Source of the DNA: Desulfococcus multivorans
GTDB taxonomy: Bacteria; Desulfobacterota; Desulfobacteria; Desulfobacterales; Desulfococcaceae
NCBI RefSeq assembly: GCF_001854245.1
Contig: NZ_CP015381.1
Span: 1,291,001 to 1,355,000 of the forward strand
DNA length: 64,000 bases
Direction: 5' to 3'
Every line of letters starts with the position of its first letter. Positions within the stretch are counted from its first letter, which is position 1. Shown here in pieces: positions 52,674 to 63,612 of this stretch. The notes below the pieces were generated by a model that was not told where the DNA came from, made no database searches, and saw only the letters and a list, made by a program, of their open reading frames with translations. Position numbers and translations under genes: made by a program.

Positions 52674-52793
52674 TGCCGGACAGTATCGCCATCAGAAAAT
52701 TCGAGTGCGATAGTTGATGGAATGCTTGTTTTTAAAGGCGATAAGACGCCCGTCGAATGCAGCCTTTATTAAGAAGCATTTTGCAAAAAACCT

Positions 52794-52823
52794 TTGACAA
52801 ATTCATCGGCCTGATGTTACAAA
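52794..52823 (+). promoter_or_regulatory. Promoter upstream of the ATP synthase operon
   Basis: TTGACA (52794-52799), an 18-bp spacer and TACAAA (52818-52823) lie 79 bp before the start codon of the first atp gene. The -35 is consensus, the -10 moderate. It is the best promoter candidate in the gap after rodA. Confidence 0.5.
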
Positions 52824-52901
52824 ACCCGCAATTTTGGGTCGGGTCGGAATATTTTAATTTTAATAGTAATTTGTAAACAGTATTTTGATGGGGGAGTGGA
52901 A

Positions 52902-53327
52902 ATGATAAGTGTAGATAGTTCGGTCTTCATACAAATCGTCAATTTTCTGTTTCTGATCTGGATACTCAATAAGATTCTATATCGCCCCATCCGGGATATT
53001 TTAGCAAAACGAAAAGACCGCGTTGCAGGAATGGAGGACGGTATACAGACCTGCCTCAAAGAAGCTGAGGAAAAAAACACCCAGTTCTCTGAGGGCATTC
53101 GTGCGGCAAGGTCGACAGGCGCCAAGCAAAAAGAAAAGCTGATCCAGGAAGCCGAGAACGAAGAAAAGGCGATTGTCAGGCAGATCAACGAAAAGGCCCA
53201 GGCGGAACTCGCGAAGATTCGGGAAAAGATTGCGAAAGATGCGGAAGAGGTTCGGCAATCCCTTCTGCAAGAGGTTGATAAATTTGCAAACGACATTGGC
53301 GAAAAGATTTTAGGGAGGGCTGTTTAA
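52902..53327 (+). CDS. ATP synthase F0 subunit b'
   Basis: The 141-residue protein has one N-terminal span (VDSSVFIQIVNFLFLIWIL) and a long charged helix (NEEKAIVRQINEKAQAELAK), the standard b-type stalk. Having two b-like genes in tandem, with the next gene also of b type, marks it as b'. ATG 52902 has GGGGGAG 5 nt upstream. It forms the peripheral stalk joining F0 to F1. Confidence 0.88.
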   Translation: MISVDSSVFIQIVNFLFLIWILNKILYRPIRDILAKRKDRVAGMEDGIQTCLKEAEEKNTQFSEGIRAARSTGAKQKEKLIQEAENEEKAIVRQINEKAQAELAKIREKIAKDAEEVRQSLLQEVDKFANDIGEKILGRAV

Positions 53328-54010
53328 TGAAAAATCCTGGTATGTTCGGAAAGTGCCGGTGGATCTGGGGGAGGAGAGTTGTCATGCTTTCCCTGGCGGC
53401 GCTTCTGGTGTTTTGTTATGGTGCTGGAACTTTTGCCGCAACGGGTGAGCATGGTGATAGCGGGCAGGCGACCCATGAAGCGGCGGAGGGGGCCGGACAC
53501 GGTGCCGATGCCGATGGGCATGGGGGGGCGGTCAAGACCTGGGTTGCAACGGATACGTATCGTGTTATGAATTTCGCCGTATTGGCGATAGCCCTCTTTT
53601 TTTTGCTGCGGAAGCCTGTCGCCAAGGCCTTGAATGCTCGGATCGACGGTATCAAAGAGCAGTTGAATGAACTCGAGGTCAAAAAACAGAAAGCGCTTGA
53701 AGAGTTGGCGACATACAATGCGAAAATTGCGGAACTTGAGCGAGAATCGGAAAACATCATCGCTCAATACGAAAAACAAGGCATGGAAGCGAAGGCTCGC
53801 ATTTTGAAAGAGGCCGAATCCGCCGCCGAAAAGCTCGAGGAACAGGCAAAACGGAATATTGAGCATGAGTTCAAGCAGGCACAACAGCGACTGCAGAATG
53901 AGATACTGGAAAAAGCGCTGGCCAAGGCGGAAGGTCTGTTGAAAGCGAAAATAACGGATCAAGACCAGGAAAGACTTGTTGACGAATACTTAGAGAAGGT
54001 GGTGGCATAG
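53327..54010 (+). CDS. atpF: ATP synthase F0 subunit b, extended N-terminus
   Basis: A 227-residue b subunit, about 60 residues longer than usual. It begins with a hydrophobic stretch (about 18-37, VVMLSLAALLVFCYGAGTF) resembling a signal peptide, then a His/Gly/Asp-rich linker (about 40-67, HEAAEGAGHGADADGHGG), a membrane span (about 76-93, VMNFAVLAIALFFLLRK) and the stalk helix. The ATG overlaps the b' stop by 1 bp. The His-rich, possibly periplasmic leader is seen in other deltaproteobacteria. Confidence 0.9.
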   Translation: MKNPGMFGKCRWIWGRRVVMLSLAALLVFCYGAGTFAATGEHGDSGQATHEAAEGAGHGADADGHGGAVKTWVATDTYRVMNFAVLAIALFFLLRKPVAKALNARIDGIKEQLNELEVKKQKALEELATYNAKIAELERESENIIAQYEKQGMEAKARILKEAESAAEKLEEQAKRNIEHEFKQAQQRLQNEILEKALAKAEGLLKAKITDQDQERLVDEYLEKVVA

Positions 54011-54561
54011 TGAAAAATTTGGCTGTAGCACGGCGTTATGCCAAGGCACTTCTGCTGATAGGTAAAGAAGACGGTCAGGCTGAGTTGTACCGGGAGCAGC
54101 TTGGTGAATTCTCAAGTTTGATCTCCGATAACAAAGAACTCGGGCAGGCGTTCACGAATCCCCTCTATGATGCCGCGGGCCGAAAAAATGTGCTTCTCTC
54201 AGTGATCGAGTTGCTGGGTCTGTCAGGGGTTGTAAAGGCGTTTCTGCTCTTGCTGTTCGATAAAGGTCGGATCGGATTCATCGACGTCATAAATGATTTT
54301 TATCAAAAATTGGTGGATGAGCATAAGGGTATTGCGTTGGCCAGTTTGGTTTCAGCGGCGGAGCTTTCATCCGAAGCGATTGAAAAAATTCGCGAATCTC
54401 TGTCCAAGGTGACCGGTAAAGAGGTTAAGCTTGAAGTAAAACAAGACCCCGAGCTTATAGGTGGCGTTGTCACCAGGATCGGGGATCTTGTTTTAGACGG
54501 CAGTGTCAGGACACAGTTGCTTAATATGAGAGAATCTTTAAAAAGGGGTGAGAGTGTCTAA
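54010..54561 (+). CDS. atpH: ATP synthase F1 subunit delta
   Basis: The 183-residue delta subunit ([19 protein letters not shown] at the start; [25 protein letters not shown] at the end) sits atop F1 and binds the b stalk. GTG 54010 overlaps the atpF stop by 1 bp; atpA begins at the last base of its stop. Confidence 0.95.
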   Translation: MKNLAVARRYAKALLLIGKEDGQAELYREQLGEFSSLISDNKELGQAFTNPLYDAAGRKNVLLSVIELLGLSGVVKAFLLLLFDKGRIGFIDVINDFYQKLVDEHKGIALASLVSAAELSSEAIEKIRESLSKVTGKEVKLEVKQDPELIGGVVTRIGDLVLDGSVRTQLLNMRESLKRGESV

Positions 54562-56078
54562 TGGAACTAAGAGCTGAAGAAATTAGTCAGATTATCAAAG
54601 AGCAGATCACGGATTATGACAAAAAAGTCGAACTGAGCGAAACCGGCGTTGTCCTGTCCGTGGGGGATGGTATCGCCCGTGTTTACGGTCTTGAAAAAGT
54701 GATGGCCCTGGAGTTGGTCGAGTTTGGCGGGGGTGTTCTGGGGCTGGTCCTGAACCTTGAGGAAGACAACGTGGGTATTGCCATTATGGGAGAGGATACC
54801 CAAATCAAAGAGGGGGATATCGTCAAGCGAACCGGTCGTATTGCCGAGGTACCGGTCGGCGAGGCGGTTCTGGGCCGCGTCGTGACGGCCACCGGGGAAC
54901 CCATCGATGGCAAGGGGCCGATCGATTCCAAGGATTTCCGTCGGGTCGAAATGGTCGCTCCGGGTGTTATCGCCAGAAAAAGCGTTCATGAGCCTTGCTA
55001 CACCGGTCTGAAGGCGATTGATGCCATGACGCCTGTGGGACGCGGTCAACGGGAACTCATCATCGGCGACCGTCAGATCGGTAAGACGGCTGTAGCGGTC
55101 GACGCCATTCTTGCCCAGAAGGATACGGACGTTTATTGCATTTACGTCGCCTGCGGCCAGAAAAAGTCGACGGTCGCCCAGGTCGTTGCGGTTCTCGAAA
55201 AGCACGGTGCCATGGAATACACCACCGTCGTCGCCGCCTGTGCCAGCGATCCGGCAACCCTTCAGTTTGTCGCTCCCTATGCCGGGTGCGCCATGGGTGA
55301 GTATTTCCGGGATAGTGGGAAACATGCTCTCATCATTTATGACGACTTGTCGAAACAAGCCGCTGCCTATCGCCAGGTTTCGCTCCTTCTCAGACGTCCG
55401 CCGGGACGTGAGGCCTATCCCGGTGATATTTTTTACAACCATTCTCGTCTCCTCGAACGTTCTGCGAAATTGAGCGACGAACTTGGTGCCGGCTCACTGA
55501 CCGCGCTTCCCATCATCGAAACCCAGGCGGGTGACGTCTCGGCCTATATTCCGACCAATGTTATTTCCATCACCGACGGTCAGATCTACCTCGAACCGAA
55601 CCTGTTTTATGCGGGTGTGCGTCCAGCCATCAACGTCGGCCTGTCGGTATCCCGCGTCGGCGGTGCCGCACAAGTAAAAGCCATGAAACAGGTGGCAGGT
55701 ACCCTTCGTCTTGATTTGGCTCAGTATCGGGAACTCGAGGCTTTTGCGGCTTTCGGAAGCGATCTGGATGCCTCGACACAGCGGCAGTTGACCCGAGGAG
55801 CACGTCTGGTTGAGATTCTGAAACAGCCCCAGTACAATCCGCTGCCTTTAGAAAAACAGGTTATCATTCTTTTCGCCGGTACCAAAGGCTTTCTGGATCC
55901 GTTGCCCGTTGACGCTCTGGCCAAATATGAAGCAGGCCTCCACACCTTCATCGAAGAAAGGTATCCTCAGATTTTCAAAGGTCTGGCCGAAAAGAAGGAG
56001 ATCACCGAAGATCTCAGCAATGAGATGACGAAGGCCTTGACTGAATACGGAGCGGAGTTCAAAGACACAATCAAATAA
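54561..56078 (+). CDS. atpA: ATP synthase F1 subunit alpha
   Basis: The 505-residue alpha subunit has the non-catalytic nucleotide site [15 protein letters not shown], the signature [14 protein letters not shown], and [14 protein letters not shown]. Length and motifs are typical. It starts inside the atpH stop codon. Confidence 0.98.
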   Translation: MELRAEEISQIIKEQITDYDKKVELSETGVVLSVGDGIARVYGLEKVMALELVEFGGGVLGLVLNLEEDNVGIAIMGEDTQIKEGDIVKRTGRIAEVPVGEAVLGRVVTATGEPIDGKGPIDSKDFRRVEMVAPGVIARKSVHEPCYTGLKAIDAMTPVGRGQRELIIGDRQIGKTAVAVDAILAQKDTDVYCIYVACGQKKSTVAQVVAVLEKHGAMEYTTVVAACASDPATLQFVAPYAGCAMGEYFRDSGKHALIIYDDLSKQAAAYRQVSLLLRRPPGREAYPGDIFYNHSRLLERSAKLSDELGAGSLTALPIIETQAGDVSAYIPTNVISITDGQIYLEPNLFYAGVRPAINVGLSVSRVGGAAQVKAMKQVAGTLRLDLAQYRELEAFAAFGSDLDASTQRQLTRGARLVEILKQPQYNPLPLEKQVIILFAGTKGFLDPLPVDALAKYEAGLHTFIEERYPQIFKGLAEKKEITEDLSNEMTKALTEYGAEFKDTIK

Positions 56079-56093
56079 AGAGGGCGCAATTTT

Positions 56094-56987
56094 ATGGCAA
56101 CACTAAAAGATGTCCAGCTTAAGATCGCCGCGGTCAAAAAGACGAAGCAGATTACCAAGGCCATGAACATGGTGGCCGCTTCCAAACTTCGCGGCGCTCA
56201 GAACAAAATGGAGGGGTTTCGACCGTATGCGTCGAAATTTTCCGAAGTTCTGGGAAGTCTTGCGGAAAATGCCGGGGAAGAAGCCAGCCCTTTGCTGATT
56301 CCGCGTGAGGAAGTCAAGAAGATAGGTGTCGTATTGTGTACGTCCGACCGCGGTCTCTGCGGTGGTTTCAACGCCAATCTCATCAACCGGGCCGAATCGT
56401 TTTTTAAGGAAAAGGCGGAACATGATATTGATGTAGCCTATACAAATTTCGGCAAAAAAGGAAGGGATTGGGCTCGAAACAACAAAAAGGCGATCGCAGA
56501 CGTGTATTTGGGCGTCGTTGGCGGCAAGTTTGATTTCAGCGTTGCCGTCAATGCCGGACGGAAGTTGATCGGCAGCTTTTTAGATGGAGAATATGACGAG
56601 GTATATCTGATCTATTCCGAATTTGTCAGTATGGCGAGACAGGTGCCCGTGATCAAACAACTCCTGCCGATACCGCCGATCGAAACTGCCGATATCGAAG
56701 AGGCCGATGAAGAACCGTCGTATATTGCGGAGCACATCTGCGAGCCGTCGCCTGCCGAGTTGCTTGGCGATATGCTGCCAAAAAACGTATTCGTTCAGTT
56801 GTATAGCGCTTTGCTCGAAACATCGACCAGTGAGCATGCCGCACGTATGACGGCAATGGACAATGCAACCAAAGCCTGCAACGACATGATAGAAAACCTG
56901 ACCCTGGCGTATAACAAGGCGCGTCAGGCGGCCATTACTTCGGATTTGATGGATATTGTCGGTGGTGCTGAGGCCCTTAAGGGATAA
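56094..56987 (+). CDS. atpG: ATP synthase F1 subunit gamma
   Basis: The 297-residue rotor subunit has conserved ends: KKTKQITKAMNMVAASKLR at the N-terminus and EHAARMTAMDNATKACNDMI towards the C-terminus, which form the coiled-coil shaft. A GAGGGCG site precedes the ATG. It lies 15 bp after atpA. Confidence 0.97.
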   Translation: MATLKDVQLKIAAVKKTKQITKAMNMVAASKLRGAQNKMEGFRPYASKFSEVLGSLAENAGEEASPLLIPREEVKKIGVVLCTSDRGLCGGFNANLINRAESFFKEKAEHDIDVAYTNFGKKGRDWARNNKKAIADVYLGVVGGKFDFSVAVNAGRKLIGSFLDGEYDEVYLIYSEFVSMARQVPVIKQLLPIPPIETADIEEADEEPSYIAEHICEPSPAELLGDMLPKNVFVQLYSALLETSTSEHAARMTAMDNATKACNDMIENLTLAYNKARQAAITSDLMDIVGGAEALKG

Positions 56988-57028
56988 ACTACACAATACG
57001 GACATAAGTGTTTATGGGAGGTTTTTAA

Positions 57029-58444
<1,416 letters not shown>

Positions 58445-58471
58445 GCAGCCGACGGTTGCGAGGGGAAAAAT

Positions 58472-58888
58472 ATGGCAGAAAATATTAGATTGGAGATTGT
58501 TACCCCTGATAAATCTGTCGTTAGCGAAGATGTTCAGATCGTTGTGGGGCCTGGTACCCTGGGGGAATTCGGCATATTGCGTGGACACACGCCGTTTTTG
58601 ACCACACTCAACATGGGCACCGTTCGGTACAAGGATGCCGGTGGCGCTGAGCGACAAATTTTTATCAGTGGAGGTTTCGCCGAAGCTTTGCCGGATAAGG
58701 TGACAATATTGGCAGAGTCGGCTGAACGCCGGAGGGATATTGATATCGATCGTGCCCGGTCAGCTTTGGCCAGGGCACAAAAGCGCCTGGAAGAGGCCCA
58801 AAAAGAAAAGCTCGACTACGCGAGGGCCAAGGCCGCACTGGACCGGGCACTTCATCGCATCAAGGTCGCCTCGTCCAAGGGGCAATAA
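58472..58888 (+). CDS. atpC: ATP synthase F1 subunit epsilon
   Basis: The 138-residue epsilon subunit has the N-terminal beta sandwich (LEIVTPDKSVVSEDVQIVV, GPGTLGEFGILRGHTPF) and the C-terminal two-helix domain (RARSALARAQKRLEEAQ) that can inhibit hydrolysis. It is the last gene of the operon; genes for subunits a and c are absent here. Confidence 0.96.
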   Translation: MAENIRLEIVTPDKSVVSEDVQIVVGPGTLGEFGILRGHTPFLTTLNMGTVRYKDAGGAERQIFISGGFAEALPDKVTILAESAERRRDIDIDRARSALARAQKRLEEAQKEKLDYARAKAALDRALHRIKVASSKGQ

Positions 58889-58927
58889 AAGACATATCGT
58901 AATATATCGGTACAGCAATCGCGAAAA

Positions 58928-58961
58928 AAAGGCAGGTCGTTGATCAACGGCTTGCCTTTTT
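58928..58961 (+). terminator. Terminator of the ATP synthase operon
   Basis: AAGGCA...TGCCTT with a self-complementary core CGTTGATCAACG forms a long stem, followed by TTTTT, 40 bp past the atpC stop. Confidence 0.85.
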
Positions 58962-59405
58962 GCGTAGACATTTACCGAATTCAGCATGCTATGTGCGGGT
59001 GCAGTAAAAAATCTTGACTTTCGTTGGCTTGAAAGATTATATTGAAAATAGGAATTTGAGATGAAAAACCGGATAAATTGGGCATTTTCTCGCCAATACA
59101 GCATTACATAAAGATGTGTCTCGTGTGGAATATTCGACGATGGCGTATACCTTGTCTCAACCGATTCAAATATAATACGGCCAAATCGGTCATTAGTAGT
59201 TTAAGCAGAGAGGCAGGGGTTTTTATTTGGCTTTTTAAGATATTGCCGCACCATGGAATATGGATGTGTTACGGTAGGCATTTTGAGCGCTCTTGATCAT
59301 CGAAAGGTATCCCCTGAAAATGGGGATTCACGTTTTCAATCCGCGCTGATTTTTTCCGAAAGCGGGATGTTGAATTCTGCAGCCAAGGGAATGTGTGTCT
59401 CCGTA
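58962..59405. other. Intergenic region with an orphan promoter
   Basis: A good promoter, TTGACT (59014-59019), 18-bp spacer, TATATT (59038-59043), points rightwards. The only frame after it is a 16-codon ORF beginning at ATG 59061 with a weak ribosome site. A hairpin ATCCCC/GGGGAT lies near 59310-59328. No gene of normal size is supported. The promoter may drive a long leader for rny, or an RNA. Confidence 0.35.
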
Positions 59406-59450
59406 ATCACCTTAAAAAAGAAAGATCCTTCGATATGAGGTTGGATCTTT
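59406..59450 (-). terminator. Terminator-like hairpin on the minus strand
   Basis: AAAGATCC and GGATCTTT form a perfect 8-bp stem with a 15-nt loop. On the minus strand it is followed by CTTTTTT. No minus-strand gene precedes it in the 6S/rny interval, so its transcript is unknown. On the plus strand the A-rich flank makes a terminator unlikely. Confidence 0.45.
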
Positions 59451-59561
59451 GAACCTCGCTTGCAATCCAGATAAAGGCGAGCGATGCGACAGCGTGGAGG
59501 CGTGGCTGATTCCTGTACGCCTGTCGAAGATTACCGTTTTGACGAAAACAAAAACAATGAG

Positions 59562-59744
59562 TATTCCCCTGCCGTGTTCGTGATTGGAAGAAGCGCTTTG
59601 ATCCAACAGATAACACGAAGGGAGCCTTACTTGGCTTTGGTGAGCATGTTCTGTTGATACAGAAAAGCCTAAAGAAGCCACAAGGTGCCCACTTTGAACT
59701 ATAGGTTCAAAGGCCTGCCAACACGGCACAATGGTGGGGGATAA
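59562..59744 (+). ncRNA. ssrS: 6S RNA
   Basis: The ends pair: CCCC-GCCGTGTT (59566-59578) with AACACGGC (59720-59727) and GGGGG (59736-59740). The middle carries the hallmark 6S blocks seen in E. coli: TTGGTGAGCATG, then AGAAAAGCCTAAA, and the stem TTGAAC-TATA-GGTTCAA near the 3' side. 6S RNA mimics an open promoter and binds sigma-70 RNA polymerase in stationary phase. TTGACG (about 59539) is a possible -35. Ends are approximate. Confidence 0.85.
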
Positions 59745-60114
59745 CCATATTTTTGCCGCCGCGATACCGATTGGGCCCAATTGCCCAAAACTGAGAGTAT
59801 TGCTCTTTTCCTGCCCTCTGGTTTATCCGATCGACGCCTCAATCTTTCCTGATAATAGATGTCGCTGTTATTCAAAACAAACAACGGATTGATGCGCTAT
59901 CTTGAAGAGTTTCCAGCAAAAAAACCTCTTTATAAAAGACCAACATCAATCGAGGATCGCCGGAATGAAGATGGCGTGTCATTCAGGAAGGTCTGTGCCC
60001 TCAAGCCGCCGCAGGGGTGTTGCACACTCGCCGACAGGTATGACGGCTGAACGACAGCGTATGGATAGGTACCGTTCCAAAACAGGCCGTGGATGATATT
60101 GGGGAGAATGTTAT
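59745..60114. other. Intergenic region between 6S RNA and rny
   Basis: No supported coding frame. A short palindrome ATTGGGCCCAAT lies near 59769. A GGGGAG ribosome site at about 60100 serves rny. I see no strong promoter, so rny may be read from upstream of 6S RNA. Confidence 0.4.
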
Positions 60115-61677
60115 ATGAGTGAATATAGCTTGTTAATGGGCCTTATCGGCGCAGGCATCGGCTTTGGGGTTGCCTACTGGGTAAAAGGGCAACTTCAGAC
60201 ACAGAAAATTAAAGCTGCTGATGAAGAGGCCCAGCGCATTGTAGACGATGCAAAACGAAGATCGGAAACGTTGCTGAAAGAGGCGATGCTCGAGGCAAAA
60301 GACAAACTTTTTTTAATGAAAAGCGAGTTTGATGCTGAAACGAGAGAGACCCGTGCAGAGTTAAAAAAGCAAGAGAACCGTTTGATTCAGAAAGAAGAGA
60401 ATATCGATCGGAAGAACGACCAACTTCAATTAAAGGAACAAGAGCTCAGCGACAGAGAAGTCGGTATTGCCGACAAAGAGGAAGCGCTTCTCGCCGAGGA
60501 TCGACGCTATCACGAGCTGATTGAAGCGCAGAAGGATCAGCTTGAACGGATTTCCGGACTGACCGCCGAACAGGCCAAAGAACTTCTGATCAGAGCAATG
60601 GAAAATGAGGCACGTTACGAGGGGGCGAAGCTCATAAAACGGATAGAGAGCGAGGCTAAGGAGGAGGCGGACAAGAAGTCAAAAAGGATCATTGCCACGG
60701 CCATTCAACGCTATGCAGCTGACTTCGTGGCCGAACGCACCGTTTCCGTCGTACAACTTCCCAACGATGAAATGAAGGGACGGATTATTGGCAGGGAAGG
60801 CCGAAATATTCGAGCGCTTGAAGCGGCAACCGGTATTGATCTGATAATAGATGATACGCCTGAAGCCGTTATTTTATCTGGATTCAACCCTGTCCGGAGG
60901 GAGGTGGCGAGAATTGCTTTGACGCGTTTGATATCCGATGGCAGAATACATCCCGCCCGCATTGAGGATATCGTCAAAAAAGTGGGAAAAGAAATTGATG
61001 TTACCATCAAGGAGGCCGGCGAGCAAGCTGCCTTCGATTTGGGGGTTCACGGAATTCACAATGAATTGATCAAGTATATCGGTCAACTTAAATTCCGTAC
61101 CAGCTATGCTCAGAATGTTCTTCAGCATTCCGTAGAGGTGGGATTTTTGTGCGGTATCATGGCGGCGGAGCTCGGCCTGAATGAAAAACTCGCGAGACGC
61201 ATGGGGCTGCTTCACGATATCGGAAAAGCCATTGACCATGAAGTGGAAGGTCCTCATGCAATTATCGGCTCAAAATTATTGAAAAAATTTGGTGAGTCTC
61301 CGAAAATCGTTCATGCTGTTGCCGCCCACCATGAGGATGTTCCGCCGGCATCGGTTTACGCGCTTCTGGTCCAGGCTGCCGACGGTTTGTCCGGCGCTCG
61401 GCCAGGGGCTCGTAAAGAACTGCTTGAAAATTATGTCAAGCGGTTGGAGGATCTCGAGAACATCGCCAATTCATTTCAGGGGGTCGTCAATTCTTATGCA
61501 ATACAAGCGGGTCGGGAGATTCGCGTTATGGTGGAGAGCAGTATGGTGTCCGATGAGGAGACGATTCTCATGAGCAAGGATATTGTCAAGAAGATTGAAG
61601 AGTCACTAACGTTTCCAGGGCAGATCAAGGTGATGGTTATCCGGGAAACCCGAGCTGTTGAATTCGCGAACAAATAA
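60115..61677 (+). CDS. rny: Ribonuclease Y
   Basis: The 520-residue membrane-anchored endonuclease starts mRNA decay. An N-terminal span (residues 4-22, [19 protein letters not shown]), a long coiled coil (about 30-200), a KH domain (about 210-270, [19 protein letters not shown]) and an HD domain with His367-Asp368 ([15 protein letters not shown]) are all present. tyrS follows 11 bp later. Confidence 0.97.
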   Translation: MSEYSLLMGLIGAGIGFGVAYWVKGQLQTQKIKAADEEAQRIVDDAKRRSETLLKEAMLEAKDKLFLMKSEFDAETRETRAELKKQENRLIQKEENIDRKNDQLQLKEQELSDREVGIADKEEALLAEDRRYHELIEAQKDQLERISGLTAEQAKELLIRAMENEARYEGAKLIKRIESEAKEEADKKSKRIIATAIQRYAADFVAERTVSVVQLPNDEMKGRIIGREGRNIRALEAATGIDLIIDDTPEAVILSGFNPVRREVARIALTRLISDGRIHPARIEDIVKKVGKEIDVTIKEAGEQAAFDLGVHGIHNELIKYIGQLKFRTSYAQNVLQHSVEVGFLCGIMAAELGLNEKLARRMGLLHDIGKAIDHEVEGPHAIIGSKLLKKFGESPKIVHAVAAHHEDVPPASVYALLVQAADGLSGARPGARKELLENYVKRLEDLENIANSFQGVVNSYAIQAGREIRVMVESSMVSDEETILMSKDIVKKIEESLTFPGQIKVMVIRETRAVEFANK

Positions 61678-61688
61678 GGTGAGAAGAC

Positions 61689-62975
61689 ATGGCAAAGATA
61701 GTGGATGCGCTCAAGGAACGGGGGTTTATTGAACAGACGACCCATGATGCGGAACTGCATGAATATCTCGAAACCGGCAGCCGAACCTGCTATATTGGAT
61801 TTGATCCAACGGCATCCAGCCTTCATGTAGGGAGTTTAGTACCTATCATGGCGCTGGCACATATGCAGCGTCACGGCCATCGGCCCATAGCGCTGGTTGG
61901 CGGCGGTACCGGTCTGATTGGCGATCCCAGCGGAAAAACCGAAATGAGACAGCTTCTCACCCCTGAATCCATTAATGAAAACGTGATCGGAATACAGAGG
62001 CAACTCTCTAAATTTATAGATTTCTCGAATGGGAAGGCCTTGATGTTGAACAATGCCGATTGGTTGACGAAACTGGCCTATATCCCCTTGTTGAGAGATA
62101 TCGGACGTCACTTCAGTGTGAACCGCATGATCAAAGCTGAAAGCTACCGTATGCGCCTTGAATCCGAAGAGGGGTTAAGTTTCATTGAATTCAATTATAT
62201 GATTCTGCAAGCATATGATTTTATGGTTCTCTACGATAAATATGATTGCGGCCTCCAGATGGGGGGCAGCGATCAGTGGGGAAATATTCTTGCAGGCATC
62301 GAACTGATTCGGCGGACGCATCAGAAAACAGCTTTCGGCATCACATTTCCGCTCATCACGACCAGCAGCGGCATCAAAATGGGGAAGACGCACCAGGGCG
62401 CGGTTTGGCTCGATTCAACGCGAACATCTCCGTATGATTATTATCAGTTCTGGATCAATACGGACGATAGGGATGTGACGCGCTTCCTGTCGCTTTTTAC
62501 GTTTCTTCCGATGGAGGAGATTCGCGCTGTAGAGGGATTGGCGGGAGAGGAACTGAATGCGGTCAAGACGGTTCTCGCTTTCGAAACCACCGCTCTGGCA
62601 CACGGTACCGAAGCGGCGGTTAAAGCTTACAATGCTGCCGGGTCCATGTTTGGATTCCGGGTCGTTCCACACGACCTTCTTCCATCAAGCGCCATACCGC
62701 GAAAAGAGAAAGGTGGTGAGGATTCTGTTCCTTGCACGACGATCAGCGAGGCGGAGATCGGAGACGGAATTCCGGCTTTTAAAATATTGCATATGACAGG
62801 GCTTGCAAACTCCGGTGGGGCGGCAAGGCGGCTGATAGATCAGGGCGGGGGATATATCAACGGAGAGCGGATTCAGTCGCCTGAATACATGGTTACGAAG
62901 GATGACTTTAACGCGTCAAATATCTTACTTCGAGCAGGAAAGAAACGTTATCACAGATTGATGCTGACAAATTGA
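61689..62975 (+). CDS. tyrS: Tyrosyl-tRNA synthetase
   Basis: The 428-residue class I synthetase has the HIGH-like motif His46-Val-Gly-Ser in TASSLHVGSL, the KMSKS-like motif Lys230-Met-Gly-Lys-Thr, and a C-terminal S4 domain (NSGGAARRLIDQGGGYING). GDPSGKTEMR and GGSDQWGNI are also family motifs. GGTGAGAAG precedes the ATG. It is the last gene before the rRNA leader. Confidence 0.97.
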   Translation: MAKIVDALKERGFIEQTTHDAELHEYLETGSRTCYIGFDPTASSLHVGSLVPIMALAHMQRHGHRPIALVGGGTGLIGDPSGKTEMRQLLTPESINENVIGIQRQLSKFIDFSNGKALMLNNADWLTKLAYIPLLRDIGRHFSVNRMIKAESYRMRLESEEGLSFIEFNYMILQAYDFMVLYDKYDCGLQMGGSDQWGNILAGIELIRRTHQKTAFGITFPLITTSSGIKMGKTHQGAVWLDSTRTSPYDYYQFWINTDDRDVTRFLSLFTFLPMEEIRAVEGLAGEELNAVKTVLAFETTALAHGTEAAVKAYNAAGSMFGFRVVPHDLLPSSAIPRKEKGGEDSVPCTTISEAEIGDGIPAFKILHMTGLANSGGAARRLIDQGGGYINGERIQSPEYMVTKDDFNASNILLRAGKKRYHRLMLTN

Positions 62976-63182
62976 GAATTCAACCCGCCGTGACGAACAC
63001 CTGGAGGTGAGTTGAACAGGCGAAACCGTCAGCAGAAGCAGTTCGATTTGATATCGCCTCATCTCATAACGGATGACCATCCTGGGAACTGGTATTGTGC
63101 CTGGCGATTTTGGATATCCGGAGATTGAGGCGATTTTAGTGCGGGGTGATCGGATTTTTGTGTGTAGGAGATCAAAAAGGTG
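62976..63182. other. Gap between tyrS and the rRNA promoters
   Basis: No recognised gene. A 38-codon frame beginning TTG 63012 behind GGAGG (ending TGA 63126-63128) is possible but unsupported otherwise. No T-tract terminator is seen directly after tyrS. Confidence 0.35.
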
Positions 63183-63211
63183 TTGACACGGGGCCGTTTT
63201 TTTTGTAGAAG
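63183..63211 (+). promoter_or_regulatory. rRNA leader promoter P1
   Basis: TTGACA (63183-63188), exactly 17 bp, TAGAAG (63206-63211). First of three closely similar promoters. A terminator-like hairpin begins about 22 bp after the -10. Confidence 0.75.
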
Positions 63212-63232
63212 CGGAATTCGTTTGGGTATGGG

Positions 63233-63275
63233 TCTGCTGACCTGTGGTGGTTTACGGTGTCAGCAGATTTTTTGT
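63233..63275 (+). terminator. Terminator-like hairpin between P1 and P2
   Basis: TCTGCTGAC (63233-63241) pairs perfectly with GTCAGCAGA (63259-63267) and is followed by TTTTTTG then TTCTTTT. It would stop P1 transcripts after roughly 55 nt unless antitermination occurs. Confidence 0.7.
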
Positions 63276-63348
63276 TCTTTTAAGATGGTGATATTGTAAG
63301 AGGTCGAATGCCGTGGTAGTAATTTGCGGCGGGGGAGCCGGAAAGTTC

Positions 63349-63377
63349 TTGACAGGATCTGCTGTTGAGGATAGAAG
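63349..63377 (+). promoter_or_regulatory. rRNA leader promoter P2
   Basis: TTGACA (63349-63354), exactly 17 bp, TAGAAG (63372-63377), the same hexamers as P1. A weaker hairpin ACTTGAA/TTTGAGT (63407-63425, two G-U pairs) plus TTTTTT follows it. Confidence 0.75.
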
Positions 63378-63453
63378 GCTTGGGTTCTTTTACGATGGTG
63401 TCGGGCACTTGAAGCGGGTTTGAGTTTTTTTAGGGCAGCGGGTAAAAAAGTGC

Positions 63454-63482
63454 TTGACAAAGCGGCCGGGTTCTTGTAGTTT
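63454..63482 (+). promoter_or_regulatory. rRNA leader promoter P3
   Basis: TTGACA (63454-63459), exactly 17 bp, TAGTTT (63477-63482). It is the last promoter, about 130 bp before the 16S gene, with no terminator-like hairpin following it. The leader then contains TGATCTTTGAAAACC, common before bacterial 16S genes. Confidence 0.8.
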
Positions 63483-63612
63483 GGCCGAGTTCGCTTGAGG
63501 GGAGCGGGAGTTTTTCTCAGGGGGGCGTTATTGATCTTTGAAAACCAGACAGTAATGAACAAGTTAAGCTCTTTGTCAAGGATATTGAGTAGCCGATTGG
63601 CTTTTAGAAGTT

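Noticed and set aside
59859..60096. Two overlapping 63-64 residue frames before rny
   Set aside because: No ribosome site or conserved motif; they overlap in different frames, as chance frames do.
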